A stretch of 64,000 bases of DNA from Aptenodytes patagonicus (taxonomy: Eukaryota > Chordata > Aves > Sphenisciformes > Spheniscidae), in the NCBI RefSeq assembly GCF_965638725.1, contig NC_134961.1, positions 1,612,001 through 1,676,000 of the forward strand. The letters are read 5' to 3'. Positions within the stretch are counted from its first letter, which is position 1, and each line of letters opens with the position of its first letter. The position numbers and the translations under genes were made by a program. Below the pieces are notes generated by a model. That model was not told where the DNA came from. It did not search any database and was given only the letters and a program-made list of their open reading frames with translations. Of this stretch, positions 15,001-39,802 are shown one piece after another.

Positions 15001-18000
15001 TTGCTTGGTAGCCTCAGGACAATGGATAATGCAGCACGTAAAACTGCAAGTGATCTCCGGTCCTCCTGGGAGTGACCCCCTGCAGAGGTACTCTTTGCAG
15101 CTGAGCGTGCTTCCAGGGCGCTGTCGGCAGCGTTTCGAGGGGAAGCAGGCGCCCTGTGCGTCTCAGCCACAGGCACGAACGCTGGGCTCCCACAGCTCCC
15201 CGCAGTTCTTTCTCATTGCCCCAGCTAGCTCGTTTTTCCTGAAATTACAGCTTTCTTCTCCTGGCTCACTGTGCTTGTTAAGCCCATGTAAATAGTTTGC
15301 AGTTACTATATATAGTGTCCAAAGGGAAAAGCCTTCTTCTGGACTTCTTATTGCTGCTTAGGTGGAATTGCATAGAAGTAGCCAGGCTTCAAACTGTGAG
15401 CCTCCTGCCAGGCAGCGATGCCAGCACAAGATGGATGCTCAAGCTGTCTGTTTTGTTTAGGCAAGGGACAGTTAAAGGACAAATATGCAATTAGCAAGTT
15501 CTTGTTTTGCATGAGAGAGGACCTGTGGAGCAGGCAATACACTCTCTCTAGGCTGGTGAGTCTGCCCTTGGAAAAAAGCAAGCTTTGCTGGAGAGGAAGA
15601 GAGCTTTGTGCTCTCCACAGAGCAGCGTGGGAGAGGAGCTCTCCTCCTCCAGCTCTGGTCTGGAGAGAAGAGAAAAGCTGAAAGTCTCCACTGAGGTTAT
15701 GGAGCCTGAGAAAGGCAGCAGGAGAACACTGTCCTCCGGAGCTGTCTGGGAGCTGGGGATGTTTGCCATCACCAAGGCCAGTGCCTTCTGCTGCCACCCA
15801 GGTACGGTGGCTTCCATTAAGATCAGCTCCCATCTCAGCTTTGACCTCAGCAACGGTGGCATCCCTTTCTTATTTCAAGACTGTTGTTAGCCCCGAGTGC
15901 ACAGTATCACTGGAGGGCTGGTGTGGGGGCATATGTTGAGGTGTGCAGTAGCTCCTAAGGATGTAGAAACAGCACAAAACCTGCTCTGCCTGCTGAAATC
16001 CCTACCACGCCAGCCGTCGGCCGGTTCAAATGCTGGCTGCAGACCCCGCGGCAGGGCCGGATTTGCTACAGCCTCCAGCATGAAGCGTTGGGCCAGTTAT
16101 ATCTGTCCTCAACTCGGATGAGGACCCATCACGTTGTGCAGCTTTTGCTGAGCACACAAGGAGCCATGTCCATGCCTGGGACGGCGTCCGCAGCAGTTGT
16201 CTCCGAACAACTGGATAAGGGAGCGACACAGTTGATGCGTGTGTGCTGCGTGTATGCTTGTGAGCGTCCTGAAGAAACACTGAGGCTGCAGACTTTCCTC
16301 CTACTGTCTTTCATGTTCTACCTAGGGGACTACAGCGATCAAACCATTGCTCTGTGGAATACCTACACTTACGAACTCATGTCGTCGACTTGTATCTCGG
16401 AGCCAGTCCATGACGTGGCTTTTAGTCCTCTTTCTCACAGAGAACTGGCCTGCGTGGGGAAGGGAGCCGTGATGTTTTGGCTGTTGGAGCAGCAGGGAGC
16501 TGACGTCAACCTCAAGGTAAACCTCAGTTTTACCTTCTTTTAAAATTTCTGTTCAGCATCTCCGACTTCTTTTCCAAGCCCCTGGTGAGTGCGACGGAGG
16601 CTCTGCCCCCACAGGTCTCTGAGAACTGATGATTTCTCTTAGAAATCATCATTAGCTGGCCGTGAGTGGCTTTCAGTTGTATTTGAGGCATTAACTGCGT
16701 GAGTTGAGGGTAGACGGAGCAGGGAGGGGTTCTGATGTAGGTAAGCACCATTTTCTCTTTGACGTTTCTGTTTTACATGCTCCGGCAGGTTCATCGGGCC
16801 CCTGCCCCGGACGTGTTAGGGCCAGTGGAGCTGACCTCTCTCTGTTACGGTGCCGACACTCTTCTTTATAGTGGGACTAACTCAGGCCAGATCTGCGTGT
16901 GGGACACCGAGACTAATTGCTGCTTCATGACGTGGGAGGCCGACGAGGGTGAGATCGGTGGGTGCAAATGCCCCGGGCGTCTGTCAGGGCTGTAACAGGG
17001 AACTCGTTAGGAAAGAACAGCAATGAGCTTGCAGACCTCCTTTCACTCAGCTGTGCTCAGTAAACCAGTTTGCTGTCGGATGTAAGATGCATGGGGTGGC
17101 AATGGATCTGTGACCTGGGTTTCCTCGGGGTCCTGGGTTTCCTCGGGGGTTCACCTCTAGTCTGTAAAAACGCTGGCTATTGGGCTGTAGAAGACCCCCG
17201 CTGCCCTGCCCGAATGAATCAGTGGCCTGGCTGTCAGGAGCACACCTTGGGCGATGGCCGAGAGCGGTGGATATTCACGTGTGCCCTCCGTTCCCCTGTG
17301 GCCTCCCAGGTGTGCTGGTGTGTCGGTGCAACAGGCTGGTGAGTGGCAGCAACACGAAACGCATCCGCCTGTGGGCAGTGGCCGCCGTGCAGGAGCTGAG
17401 GCTGAAAGGTCCCGATGCCAGGTAGGATGTCGTGGCCCCAGCGTCTCCGCCGTGCTTGCGCCCGTCTCGAGAACACTCTGGGCTCTTGAGATGCTCTTCC
17501 CCTCATCTGGCAGCTCCCAGGACCTGTCTGAGAGGTGGCTTTTCACGGACAGACATTGGCTCTGGCTGTAACCACGCTGCTCCTGTTGTTCTTCATCCTT
17601 AGCTTTTCCTCTCCATCCCGTGACTGCTGATTCTTTTCTGTCTGCGTCTTTTTACTGAATTTTTGCCACAGGTAGCTGAACCCTCTTAATACTGGAAATG
17701 GGTGGAGTTTATCATGCCTGAAGTTTGTGTCAGTGATTTGTAGGAACTCCTTTAAGAGAATTAGTGAAAACGCATTGCCTTCTCTCGCACTATTGCATCC
17801 CCTATTTTCTTTCTTTCTTTCCTATAAAAGATGGTTGCGGTGCAAATGCAACGGTAGTCACTGTTCAATGTACAGGAGCTCCTCACTGAACCATTTAGCT
17901 GCAAACACGTGACTGGGCTCACTAGAAAATTGCATTTCAAGGAGGCAGAGTGGCTGTTCCAACAGTTGAGCCAGTCCTTCTCGCATCCTCCTTTCCTCCA

Positions 18001-21000
18001 GGTCTAGCTCAGTCCTGCTAGAACATGAGATCACCCTCGATGGGACAATAGTCAGTGCGGCCTTTGATGACTCTCTAGAAATGGGAATTGTGGGCACCAC
18101 GGCAGGAACCCTGTGGTACATCAACTGGACAGAGAGCACAAGCATCCGACTAATCAGTGGCCACAAGAACAAGGTTAGAAGGGCTGGGCTGGGGTGGTTT
18201 GTCCCGCAGAGCAGCGAGTGCTGTGTGTGCTGTCCGTGTCCCGGGAAGCGTGTGCGGGCTGCAGAAGCGTTCCCTGGTCTGGCCATGGGAGAGGTCAGGG
18301 AGCTGCAGGGCTCGCTGGTGCTGACGGGACAACACGGAGGAGTCGAGAGAGAAATGGGCGCACTGAGGAGTCCAACATCAAGAAGTCTGAGCTCATCCAC
18401 TCTAGCCTTAGGTGTTTAACGGCCTCAGCCTGGGAGCAGCTGTGGGCCTTTCTGCTGGAGCGGAAGAATGCAGTTTGCAGGCTTGGTTCCTGAGTGCTGT
18501 GACTTCTGCCTGCCTTCTGTTTGCTAGCTGGACAACCACATCAGATAACGTGTTCTTTGCCTAAAACGTTAAAAAAAAAAAAAACAAACCAGATGAAGAA
18601 TGACTGTTTTGAATTTTGTTGTTGCTTTGGGGTATCTTTATGCTACAGAAAAAAAGATTTCAAATGGTAGAAGAGAAGGCATTTTACTTACACCTACGTT
18701 GTGTAGTGCCTGGTCCTAGCTTTGGGGTTACCTTTACTGGTTTCCATTACAAGCCTAGCTGTCAGCCCAAGATTTAAGGACAAAACCAAAGCACCCCACC
18801 TTCCTTTATGTCTGGGGCTTCTTGTCTGGTGTCTCCCATGAGAGGGGTCCTGGGGGACGAGAGGGCAGAGGAGCTGATGTCCTCTAGGCTGCGGCATTTG
18901 TAGGGCCCCTGTTCCCCATCTCCATTCTCGCTGCAGGTGACCGAAGTGTGCTTCAGTCCTGACGAGACTCACTGCGTAACGTGCGGGGAAGATGGCAGCG
19001 TGAGGATTTGGTCTCTGGGCAGCATGGAGCTAGTGGTACAGTTCCAGGTGCTCAACCAGGTAATTGTTTGCCGTACGTCAGTCTCTTCCTCTTGGTAGAG
19101 GGCACAGTCCCACTGCTTGGGATTGCAAGGACTGCTTTGTCCTCACGGAGCAGACTAAAGTTGGAGAAATACTTGCAGGCGGAGCTTTTAGTGCGCTTGC
19201 CCGTCTTCACTGTGTCACTGGGTCCCTGCCCTGGTTCCTTTGCAGAGCTGCCAGTGCCTGGCCTGGAAGCCTCGCCCCATCGTTGCGTGGGGAGCTGAGA
19301 GCCAGCATGTAGTGGCAGGGTACAGTGATGGCACCATCCGCGTGTTCAGCATTTCCAGGACAGAGATGGAGCTGAAAATGCACCCCCATGCCGTTGCGCT
19401 GACAGCAATTGCCTACTCCACAGACGGTGAGGCTGCCTGTTGTAACACTGGGGAGATGTCGCCTTGGGGAGCATGGCTTGGTTGTGCCTGGGTTACCCTG
19501 ACCTCCTGCCCAAAAACCTGAGGCCAGGGAGAGGCAGAGAACTTGTATCAGTGAGCTTTGGTAAGCTCTGCCAGCTGAGCATGTGGTAAATGGGACACGG
19601 GAGGTGTATTGGCAATGGTATAGCAAAGGGGGTTGGGTACAAGAAGCATTCCTTTGTGTCCTCCTGCTTACAATCTGCAGTGGCTCTTCTTCAGTGTGGT
19701 GTTTTAGTGGGTGTTTCTGAGACATCTCGTCTTACCCAGCCCTTGACTCAGATGTTCCCAGCCTTTCACGGTGTTTCGGGAAACCGGCATCCCGTGATCT
19801 CGGACCTTTCTCCTATGGGCTTTTTCTTCTCCTACAAGAAGTGTCCCATTCTTTTCTCTCCTCTGCCCACAGGAGAAATGATCTTATCGGGGGGCAAGGA
19901 CGGGCTCGTGGCTGTCAGCAGCCCTCGCACCGGAATGACTATCCGCGTCCTCGCTGACCACAAAGGCTCCCCCATCACTGTTCTCCAGTGCACCAGGAAG
20001 CAGGTGAGACCTCGCCCTCTGCCCCGGTGCTGTGCGGGACTGAGTTCCCCGTGTGTCACTGCACGGCTGTAGGAAGCAGCAGCAGGGTGGCCGGGCCGGT
20101 CAGCGAGTTTGCTTCGTTGTCCCTCGCCCTTCTTCTTCAGGGCCCCATCTCCTTCAGTAACTTCGGTTTTTCTAGGGCTGTCTTCGGTGGGGTAAAGCCG
20201 CAGGCGTTGCAGGTGCAACCCTGAGCGAGGCTGTGCCTGCGGGCGGGGGGACGTTTGGTGGCTGTTGCAGACACGCTGCAGGCAGATGTGATGTGTGCCC
20301 GCACCGCATGCTCTCGGAGAGCAGCACCCCTTGAGAGCAGCCCGGGCTGTGATCTTTCAGTCCCTGTGCCACCGAGAAAGGGCTCGGCATGCTTTCCCCG
20401 CTTCGCTCCTTGGCAGCCTGGCCTCCTGTGTGTAGCTGGCTCTTTGTACGGTTCCTCTGTGAAGCTGGGAAGACTTGGTTGTGCAGCACTGTGATGGTTT
20501 TAGCGTCTCCTTTGTCCTTCTCTTCATGGAGAATTGTCTTCCTTTGCGCAGTGGAAATGAGAACAATTTTGCCTAAGTTCTCAGGCTTTAAAATCATCCA
20601 TGCTGCAAGGCTGTGTTCCCTGGTAATTCTAGGCTTAGGAGATCCTCCTTGGTTTTAGGTGAAGGACATTGTTAGGGGACACACGGTATCTGCAAGCACT
20701 CCCCTAGGAGATGCGCAGATCCAGAGGGCGTCCCGGGGAAGAGATCTGTGTCGTTCAGGCCAGGCGCTCACCCCTCCTCCAGCAGCCTCTTCTGCGGGGG
20801 CTTTCAGCCCGGAGCGTGCCGCTGGTTCCGGTACCACGGCTTCCTTGTCCTATTTTGTTGTGATTAGTGCCCAAATAGAGGTTAATCCTGGCATTGATCC
20901 CCTACGGCATAAGGCCTGCGTTCCCACGAGTTCCTGCCCCATGCTAGCTCTAGTGGCAGCCTTCTCTAAAGCTTCTGTACTGCCAGAGTCGCAGCATTGC

Positions 21001-24000
21001 GTTTATCTTCCGTAGTACCGCGACTTTGGGGTGGAAGGAGGCGAGCTCTGGCTGGCCACCAGCTCGGACCGGCGGGTCAGCGTCTGGGCCTCCGACTGGC
21101 TGAAGGACAAGTGCGAGCTCCTCGACTGGCTCAGCTTCCCGGCTCCTGCCGGCCCCGAGGTGAGCGTGGCACCTGCCAGCCCCTGCCTGCTCGTGCCACC
21201 GATCTCGGCACCAGCCGGGCTGGAGGAGGGATGCCCCAAGGCTCTGAGCGGGACGGGGCCAAAGAGAGAGTGTGTGCTTAGGAAAGTCATCTTCATTAGT
21301 TCTGCTGTTGCATTAGTATCTTGTTAATGCACCTTCTTGCGTGTCGAAAGGCAGCGGGAGTTGTAGCAGTGCCTAACCGCTGGGAAGCACTGACTTTGTA
21401 AGCGTGAGGAGTCAAAAACCGCATCTGCAAAGAGCCGACACCCCCGTGCTACGCAAAACAGAGCACGGGCAGCAGTCAGCACAGTGCGCGGAAGAGAGAC
21501 CTAATTATGAGCACGCTGCTAACTTTGACGCTCCCAAAGAGCATGAATATTCAGAGCCAGGAGCCCAGTGACGGGTTCACAGAGCCAAGTTCCTCTAGCC
21601 CTGTGTGTCTGTGATGCTTTGCGGGACCCTTTGGCTCCAACCCAGGTGTGAGATTTGGGCAGCAGGACACCTGCTAGAAAGGGGAGGAGGGTCTGTATCG
21701 GAGAGGACGCGGAGATGGTCCCCGGTACACGTGACATTGGCATGCAGAAGGGAGCTAGGTCTTTTCGGGGGGGGGGGGGGGGGGGGGCAAACGGTGGTGC
21801 CTCAGCCTGCCACCCTCAGGGCCAAGCACCGACCGGGCCCCTACAGCAGTTGGGTTCTGTCAGTGTTCCTTCTGTTTGTTTCCAAAACGACGGATTTCCT
21901 CTCCGTGAAAGAAACTCACTACAGGTCTCCCGACAGTGAACAGGGGAAGGACTGATCTTGCATCCACTTCTAAAGATCTATCTTCTGGGCCCTATTTTCT
22001 TGTGTTAAACCGATCCATAACCCAATCCCACCTTCAAGCCCACGTAGCAATAATGCCTCGGTGGAAATTCAACCTGTTGGACCCTCGTGTGTCTTGCTCC
22101 TACGGCGGTAAACAGTTTGCTTCAGGTTTCCATGGCAGTGTGGGGGTTGCTCCTTGCTTTGACGTGAGCACGTCCGAGATGGCAATGCAAGAGGGAGGAA
22201 ACAGCCTCCATCATGCTAATTTCCCACTGCTCGGACACCTGCAGCCCAAGGGCTGGTGTCCCTCCTTGCCCTCCGCTTGTCCCGCACTGTGTTGGGTCGG
22301 GCTGGAGAAGCTAGCCTCGATTTTGTTCCCTTTGGTTTCCCTCACCAGGGTCTCGGCAGCCTCCCGCCCAGCCTGGCCGCGTTCTGCCCTTGGGAACCCG
22401 GTACCCTGGTCTACGTCGGCTTTGGGGTGCAGAAGGAAGTCTTGTTTTACAGTCTGCGCAAGAAACAGGTACTTGTGCCCTGCCGGGGTGGCACGGGAGC
22501 TCCTCTGCTGCTGCGGGGCCGTGGCCACCTCGAACGAGGTGCGCGGTGGCGGGAGGCAGCGCTGCCCCGCGCGGAAAGCCAAGTCTGAGGGTGTGGGGTG
22601 GGCTCAGGCGAGCAGCCGCTCCGGGCAACAGCTTTTCATCTCGGAAACTCCCAAGTCTGGCCCAGGTAACGTGTGAGCGGCAGGGCCCTGCCCCTGCCTC
22701 GGGCTGTGTCTGGGCAGGCTGCCAATCCCTGCTGCCGCCCTGCTGCCTCTCCATCCGAGAGAAGGGGAAGGCGTTCGCTTTCAGGAGCGCTAAGGGTCTC
22801 TAAATCGTTGAGTCGAGTCCCCTCTGGAAAGCTGATGCCTTTGGCAGGTTTCTGAGCTCTGAGAGGTGCTGTGCATCTGTCAGCCTCCCTTTTGAGAGGA
22901 GCCCTTCACCCTCCTAACGACTGTCGCTGCAGCAGCCCTGGTCTCCTGCCTGCTCATTTCTGAGGTGTTGGTGTGTTTCTCTTGCTGGAGCGCAGGTAGT
23001 TGAGAAGATCTCCTTGCCGTACTTCGCCACATCGCTCAGCCTGTCTCCTGCAGCACGCTTCATGGCTGTCGGCTTTGGCGGTGAGTACCGGAGGGTGCCG
23101 TGGGCTCTGCTGCCCAGGCTGCCTTGTCCCCAGGTTGCCTTCGGCAGGGAGGGATATCCCCTTCTTCCCGAGAGTTTGGGGGGAAACCAATCGTCCTTTT
23201 TTCTTTAAACAAGACGTGTGCACACACACCAGCCCGTGTCCTCAGACCCCGGGAGCTACGGTCCTGGGACTGCGGGTAGCTGCCCCGCTCCCGGGCACGG
23301 TATGCGTCAGGCAAGGAGAAAGCTCCAGGAGACTCATAGGTCAGACGCGTGAGCTCAGTCCTGTTTGTCAAGGAGCAGGATTTATCACTTGAATTACTCC
23401 TTGGGGTTACGGGCTGTCTTCGTCTCCGCTTGTGAGCCAACAGCTCTGTGGCTGTGTGAGCTACAGCCCGGGAGGCAGAAGGGACCTTCCCCCAGCACAG
23501 GCACGATCGGCACCCTTCTCCTGTCAAGGGCACCTTGCTCCTGTAGCTGTTTGTATCTGCCTGGGGAGGCAGTACGTACGTCCATCCCGCTCTGACAGCA
23601 GCTCCTGAGAGCAGGGTGAGCTCCACGCCTGCCCCAGAGCTGCGGGGCATCAGCTCAGCCCGGGGCCGGGCGTTTTGGGGTGGCGTGAGACAGCAGAGTT
23701 GCACTAACGCGTGCTGCCGCATCCATTACTGCAGTGTGACAGTCTGACACGCAGCGTGGAGCTGCTCTGTCACGCTCTCTCCCTGTTACCAGCCGTTAAT
23801 TGCCCGCTTGCTTCGGCAAAAAGCTGTCCCCTGTCCCTCAGCTTATCGACTCGCAGCTCAGCAGTGGGGAGAGGGCCTGGGGGGGGGTGGGGGGTGACAG
23901 GGAACCGTGCTCCTGCCACGGACAAGCCCCGTGGCAGCGGGGCCTCCTTCCCCTGGCACTGAGCCCCCTCCTTTCCCCGCAGAACGGCTCCTGCGGCTGC

Positions 24001-24140
24001 TGTCCTGCCCCGCCCGCGATGCGCAGGACTACGCCGGCCACGACGACGCCGTCCACCTCTGCCGCTTCGCCCCCTCCGGCCGCCGCCTCCTCACGGCCTC
24101 CCACAGCGCCGTCCTCGTCTGGGAGCTCACGGGCGGCTGA
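1..24140 (+). CDS. WDR90: WDR90, WD repeat-containing protein 90 (3' 31 exons; 5' end outside window)
   Basis: WDR90 (POC16 family) is a centriole-wall, microtubule-associated protein; its N-terminal DUF667/CFA20-like domain lies outside the window. Exons: <1-104, 411-468, 2053-2171, 2374-2535, 3334-3464, 4607-4723, 5266-5501, 5985-6124, 6687-6817, 8117-8247, 9149-9310, 9591-9719, 10275-10408, 10506-10543, 11022-11141, 11566-11748, 12609-12709, 13649-13751, 14212-14333, 14714-14873, 16326-16516, 16789-16957, 17310-17421, 18002-18173, 18937-19059, 19246-19426, 19873-20003, 21016-21159, 22349-22468, 22996-23080, 23983-24140. All introns are GT-AG. The sum is 4167 nt, exactly 1389 codons with the stop and no internal stop. 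WD-repeat strand motifs recur: VVRLWDF, RVWDL, KVWDY, FLWDF, CLWNV, ALWNT, CVWDT, RLWAV, RIWSL, SVWAS, LVWEL. Exons 14-17 encode a Ser/Glu-rich linker between propellers. The first exon may start at 10, after a CAG. The exon ending 16957 has an in-phase alternative donor at 16948. Identity rests on recalled similarity to human WDR90 plus synteny. Confidence 0.95.
8471..8880 (-). mobile_element. CR1 LINE fragment, 3' end, in a WDR90 intron
   Basis: The + strand opens with the reverse complement of the CR1 3' terminus (AATCACAGAATC repeats, then GGTTGGAAGAGACC), so the element's sense strand is minus. The minus strand from 8841 to 8548 encodes the last ~97 residues of the CR1 reverse-transcriptase protein, with [13 protein letters not shown] and [11 protein letters not shown] as marks. 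Similarity to the 50.3-kb copy stops at about 8880, giving a 5'-truncated fragment typical of CR1. It lies between the WDR90 exons ending 8247 and starting 9149 and does not touch a splice site. Confidence 0.95.
21767..21787. repeat. Poly(G) tract of 21 bases
   Basis: An uninterrupted run of 21 G lies in the WDR90 intron between the exons ending 21159 and starting 22349. It can form G-quadruplex on the + strand, and its true length is uncertain because such runs are misread by most sequencing methods. Confidence 0.9.
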
Positions 24141-24376
24141 GCCGGGAGCCCCCTGGACCGGCGGCGCTTCTCCGGTGGGGGAGGAAGGCCGGCCGCGTCC
24201 CCTGGGCCAGGCCCCGGCTCCCGGGCGAGGCCCCGGCTTAGGCCTCAGCCAGGCCCCAGCCCCAACCTCTGCTCCGCCCGCGGACTGCTGGAGCCGGACG
24301 CGGCGGCGGGCCCGCAGGCCAGGCCCGGGCGGTTGCGGGATGTGTTTTACGGCCCCGTTTGCCGTTTGTTTTTGTT

Positions 24377-24382
24377 AATAAA
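24377..24382 (+). terminator. Poly(A) signal of WDR90
   Basis: A canonical AATAAA lies 237 bp past the WDR90 stop codon (TGA ending 24140), implying a 3' UTR of only ~250 bases. It is 174 bp upstream of the RHOT2 ATG, so WDR90 cleavage and RHOT2 initiation must occur within the same short interval. Confidence 0.85.
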
Positions 24383-24555
24383 ACATCGAAAGCTGAAGCC
24401 GGGAGGTCTTGGGGGTGCCGCGCGCCGCCCCCGCCCGCCAGGGGGCGCCGCTCTGCCCGCGCCGCTCTGCGCCGCCGCTCGCTGGTGTGACCGGAAGCGG
24501 GGCGGGGGGGCGCGGCGGCGGCGGCGGCGGCCCCGGGAGCGGCGGCGGCGCCGCC

Positions 24556-36503
<11,948 letters not shown>

Positions 36504-38300
36504 GAGTCGCTCTCTACCCCGTCCTCCCCGTGACACCAGCCTCCCCCTCCCAAACGACGCCCCGGTGAGGGGCCCTGCCTCGAGCTGGTCCCTGGTGGGA
36601 AATCCTCCTTTCCCCCCAGCCTGGATTGCAGGACCAGTGAAACCGGACTTGCCAGCACCAGCAGGATAGATCCTCCGGCACCAGCCAGCCTAACCCTGCC
36701 AGCCTCTGCCGCCTCCTCGCCAGCCGTGGCAGCAGGGGCCGGGAAGCTCTGCCTGGGGGCTCTGCCTCACCGGCAGCTGGAGGATCACCCCCATCTTTTA
36801 TTCTGTTAAGTTTTTTTTAACGTTTGTTTTTAAGCTCAAACATGAGTGTTTCGGTATCTGTTGGGCCAGGCACATCCCTTCCCCAGAGGGCTGTGCTGGT
36901 GCCCTCAGTTCTGGGGGGCAACACTCCCGGAGCCCCTGGGGCCTCCAGCAGCAGCAGAGCTGTCGAATGTGCTCATGGCTTCGGCCCCCCGGGGCACACC
37001 TCCATCCCCAGTCCCTGCTTCCCTCTGCCAGCGCTGGGAAAGGCAGCCCTGGAGGGCCAGGCGCTTACACCCCCCCAAGCCCCTGTGTTTTGGGGTCACT
37101 CCTGGTCCTTGCTGGGATGCTGTGCCTGCAGCCCCTAGCCCCCCAGGCTTCAAGGGGAGGGAGCGATACCCGGGACCTGTCCCAGGCCCCTTCTCTCCCT
37201 TGTTTCTGCGCAAAAATACTCGAGTCCTGCAGCGTGCCAGGCTTTCGGCCCATCCACCCTCCTCCCCTGCCTGGCTGCGTGGCCTGTCCCCTCCCCACCC
37301 CTGCCCTGGCCACCAGTATTCATGGCCACCAGTATTGGCAGGGCCCCAGGAGCCCTGGTAAGCTGGGGAGGGCTGCGGGGACATAGGGTGCCCGCTGCGC
37401 TCCCGAGGGCAGGCTGCAGTCCTTTCCTGGCAGTGCCATCGCTGAGCTGGTGCCACGCCGTGCCATACGGCTCTTGTCCTGCTGTCCCCTCTGCGGGGCT
37501 CTGGCTGCACTGAGGCTGTCCCAGAGTGCGAGGCTCTGGGCGTTGCATCTCCTGGTACGACTGGAAGCTCTTTCCTCCCCCGTCCCCTGCCCGCACCCGA
37601 GCCGGCCTTAGCTGCCGGCCAGCTGCCGTGACTTCAGTCCAGCGCAAATTCAGGGCCAGAGTCCCACAGCGTCCCTGTCTCCGAGTCCCAAAGAGCGAGG
37701 CCAGCCTGCGCTGGCCTCCACATTCAGCTCGCACCCGTCCCTGGGCTCCCATCCTGCCGGGGTGGGGGAGCCCGGGTCAGCTCCTGGCTCGGTGACACTA
37801 GCTCTTAGGCTTTTCGAGCACACTCAGGGTTAGGCTTATTTGCAGGCAGCTGGTGGGGCAACACCGAGGTACAGCTGGAGCCGCTTTTCTGTATGTTTTG
37901 TCTATTTAAACTTTTTATCGTGGCCTGGAGCCGGTGAGGGGGTTGAGAAGTCGCTGGGCGGCAGCCAGCATCTCTTATGGGGGCAGTCCCGGGGTGGTGC
38001 CCCCGTCCTGCCGGTGCCTGGTCCCCAGCGTTGGCCCAGCAGGGGGTCCCTGCCTGTGCCGGAGCCGCTCTGCCAGCCGGGCACCTGCTGCCATCACGTT
38101 CTCTGCTGGCCCGTGGTTCGTGGCACTGCCAGGGCCGCATCCCTGGTGTTTCCTTATCCTCTCTCCGTGCCCGAGCCCACCGTGCGTGGCTCTGCCTGTG
38201 TCTGGTGGTCTGACCCTGCTCCCGGCACCGGTCCAGGTCTGGCAAAGCCATACCATTTTAGGAGGTTTGTCCTCTACACGAAAATAAATTTTTACACACC
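36504..38300 (+). other. Probable RHOT2 3' UTR
   Basis: No splice-linked coding segment is recognisable after the RHOT2 stop. The first canonical AATAAA on the + strand is at 38283-38288, followed by a T/C/A-rich stretch, so the 3' UTR may be ~1.8 kb. An earlier non-canonical site, for example near the T-rich stretch at 36797-36832, cannot be excluded. Confidence 0.5.
38283..38288 (+). terminator. Candidate poly(A) signal of RHOT2
   Basis: AATAAA within GAAAATAAATTTTTAC is the only canonical signal on the + strand between the RHOT2 stop and the RHBDL1 start. It is assigned to RHOT2 by position. Confidence 0.5.
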
Positions 38301-39802
38301 TTCCGCTTGCACACGGTGTCCTGCGTCTCCTGGGGAGCAGGACCCCTCGCCCCCGCCGGGGCTGCGCGAAGCCCAGGGCCTCCCTTGGCTGCGGTGTGAG
38401 CGAGGAGAGCCCAAGGACCTGGGCTGCCCACCCCGTTTGGGGGCAGTTAGAGGGATTAAGGGCAAGAGCTGAAGCCCGGCCCTGTGGGACGAGGCTCGGG
38501 GGGCTGGCCCAGGGCTCCTTCGTGCTTGGGGACATGGATGCCTCTGCAACAAGTGCCAGCCAGCGGGGAGAGACGGGGAAGGAGGTGGTGGGTCCCCGTG
38601 TCGCTCTTGGCAGGATCTCGCGGGTGGAGGGAAGCAGGAGGCTTGGCTGCCCTTGTGCCCCTGGGAGCCGTGGCTCTGCGTGCAGGGTTAGGAGCTCCCC
38701 GCTTCCCTGCAGCCGCCTTCCCCCCACACGCCTGCAGCTCCCGGGGCGGTGCCGCCTCCCCTGCCTGCTCCCATTTCCCCGTGGGCAGCTTCTCCCTCGG
38801 CTATTTCTGTCTCTGCAGGCTCAGCCGCCGGTGCTGGGCACCAGGAATGCGGGCGCAGCTGGGGAAAAGGCTTTTCCCAGCACCTCTCCGGGGCCTCTGC
38901 TCTGAGGCCGGATGAGACCGGACTGCTCCCCCGTGTGCAATGGGGTCCCCCCCCGGGCTGCTGGAGTGGGAGAGGAGACCCTGACCTTTCCCACCACGGC
39001 AAAGCGGGGTGGCCGGGTAGGGACGGGGGAGGGAGCACGGCCAGTGCCACCGTGCAGGGTGGAGGAGGCGATGCAGGACGTGCGGTGCTCCCTGGTGAGT
39101 CCAAACCAGGCTGGGCCCCGTGGGAGCAGCAGGCCCACGTGCCGCGGTGTGTATTAATAGTGCTGGTGTGCCGGAGCTGCACACGCTGTGCCGGGACAGG
39201 CGTGGGGCAGGGGATGCGCATGGCAGGGCTGCGGGAGCTCACCCATGACCGCACGCAGTCCCCGAGGAAGGAGCCCGGGCATTGCCCCACTGCCTGGCAT
39301 CTCTGCCTGCCCCGTGCCAGCTGGCATCGCCGCGGCATCGCCGGCCTGCACAGCCCCCTGCCTGCTGCCTCCCAGCCCCTCCGCCCCGGCACGGGGACAG
39401 CCCCATGCCACGGCAGGGCTGCGAAGCCCAGAGCTCCCCTGGCACTCGCAGTGGGGCTGAGCCGCGGCCCAGGGGAGCAGGGACGGTGCCGGGGCTGGGT
39501 GCTGGGGACGTGCCACCCCACGGAACATGGGGCACATGGGGGTCCGGGGGCAGCAGGCCTGGCCCGGGTGCTGCTGTGCACGTCATGTAAAGGGTGCCAG
39601 TTCAAGGGTGCCCGGTGCCAGGCTGCCCCGCACGCTCTGTGCTGGGGCAGGTGCCAGTGCTGGAGGCACCGTGTGCCCCGTCCGTGCCAGGCGGAGCACC
39701 CACGGGGGACGCACCCGGACCCGTGCTGGCCTGTGGGCGCCAGGGTCAGAATGGAGGTAAAGTTTGCAGACGCCTGTGCCAGATTCCGCAGGTACCTGGT
39801 GC
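38301..39802. other. Intergenic GC-rich sequence, nothing recognised
   Basis: The interval lies between the likely RHOT2 3' end and the minisatellite before RHBDL1. Open frames occur on both strands, as expected from GC richness, but none shows recognisable protein motifs, splice-linked neighbours or biased codon use. No repeat family or RNA gene was recognised. Confidence 0.6.
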
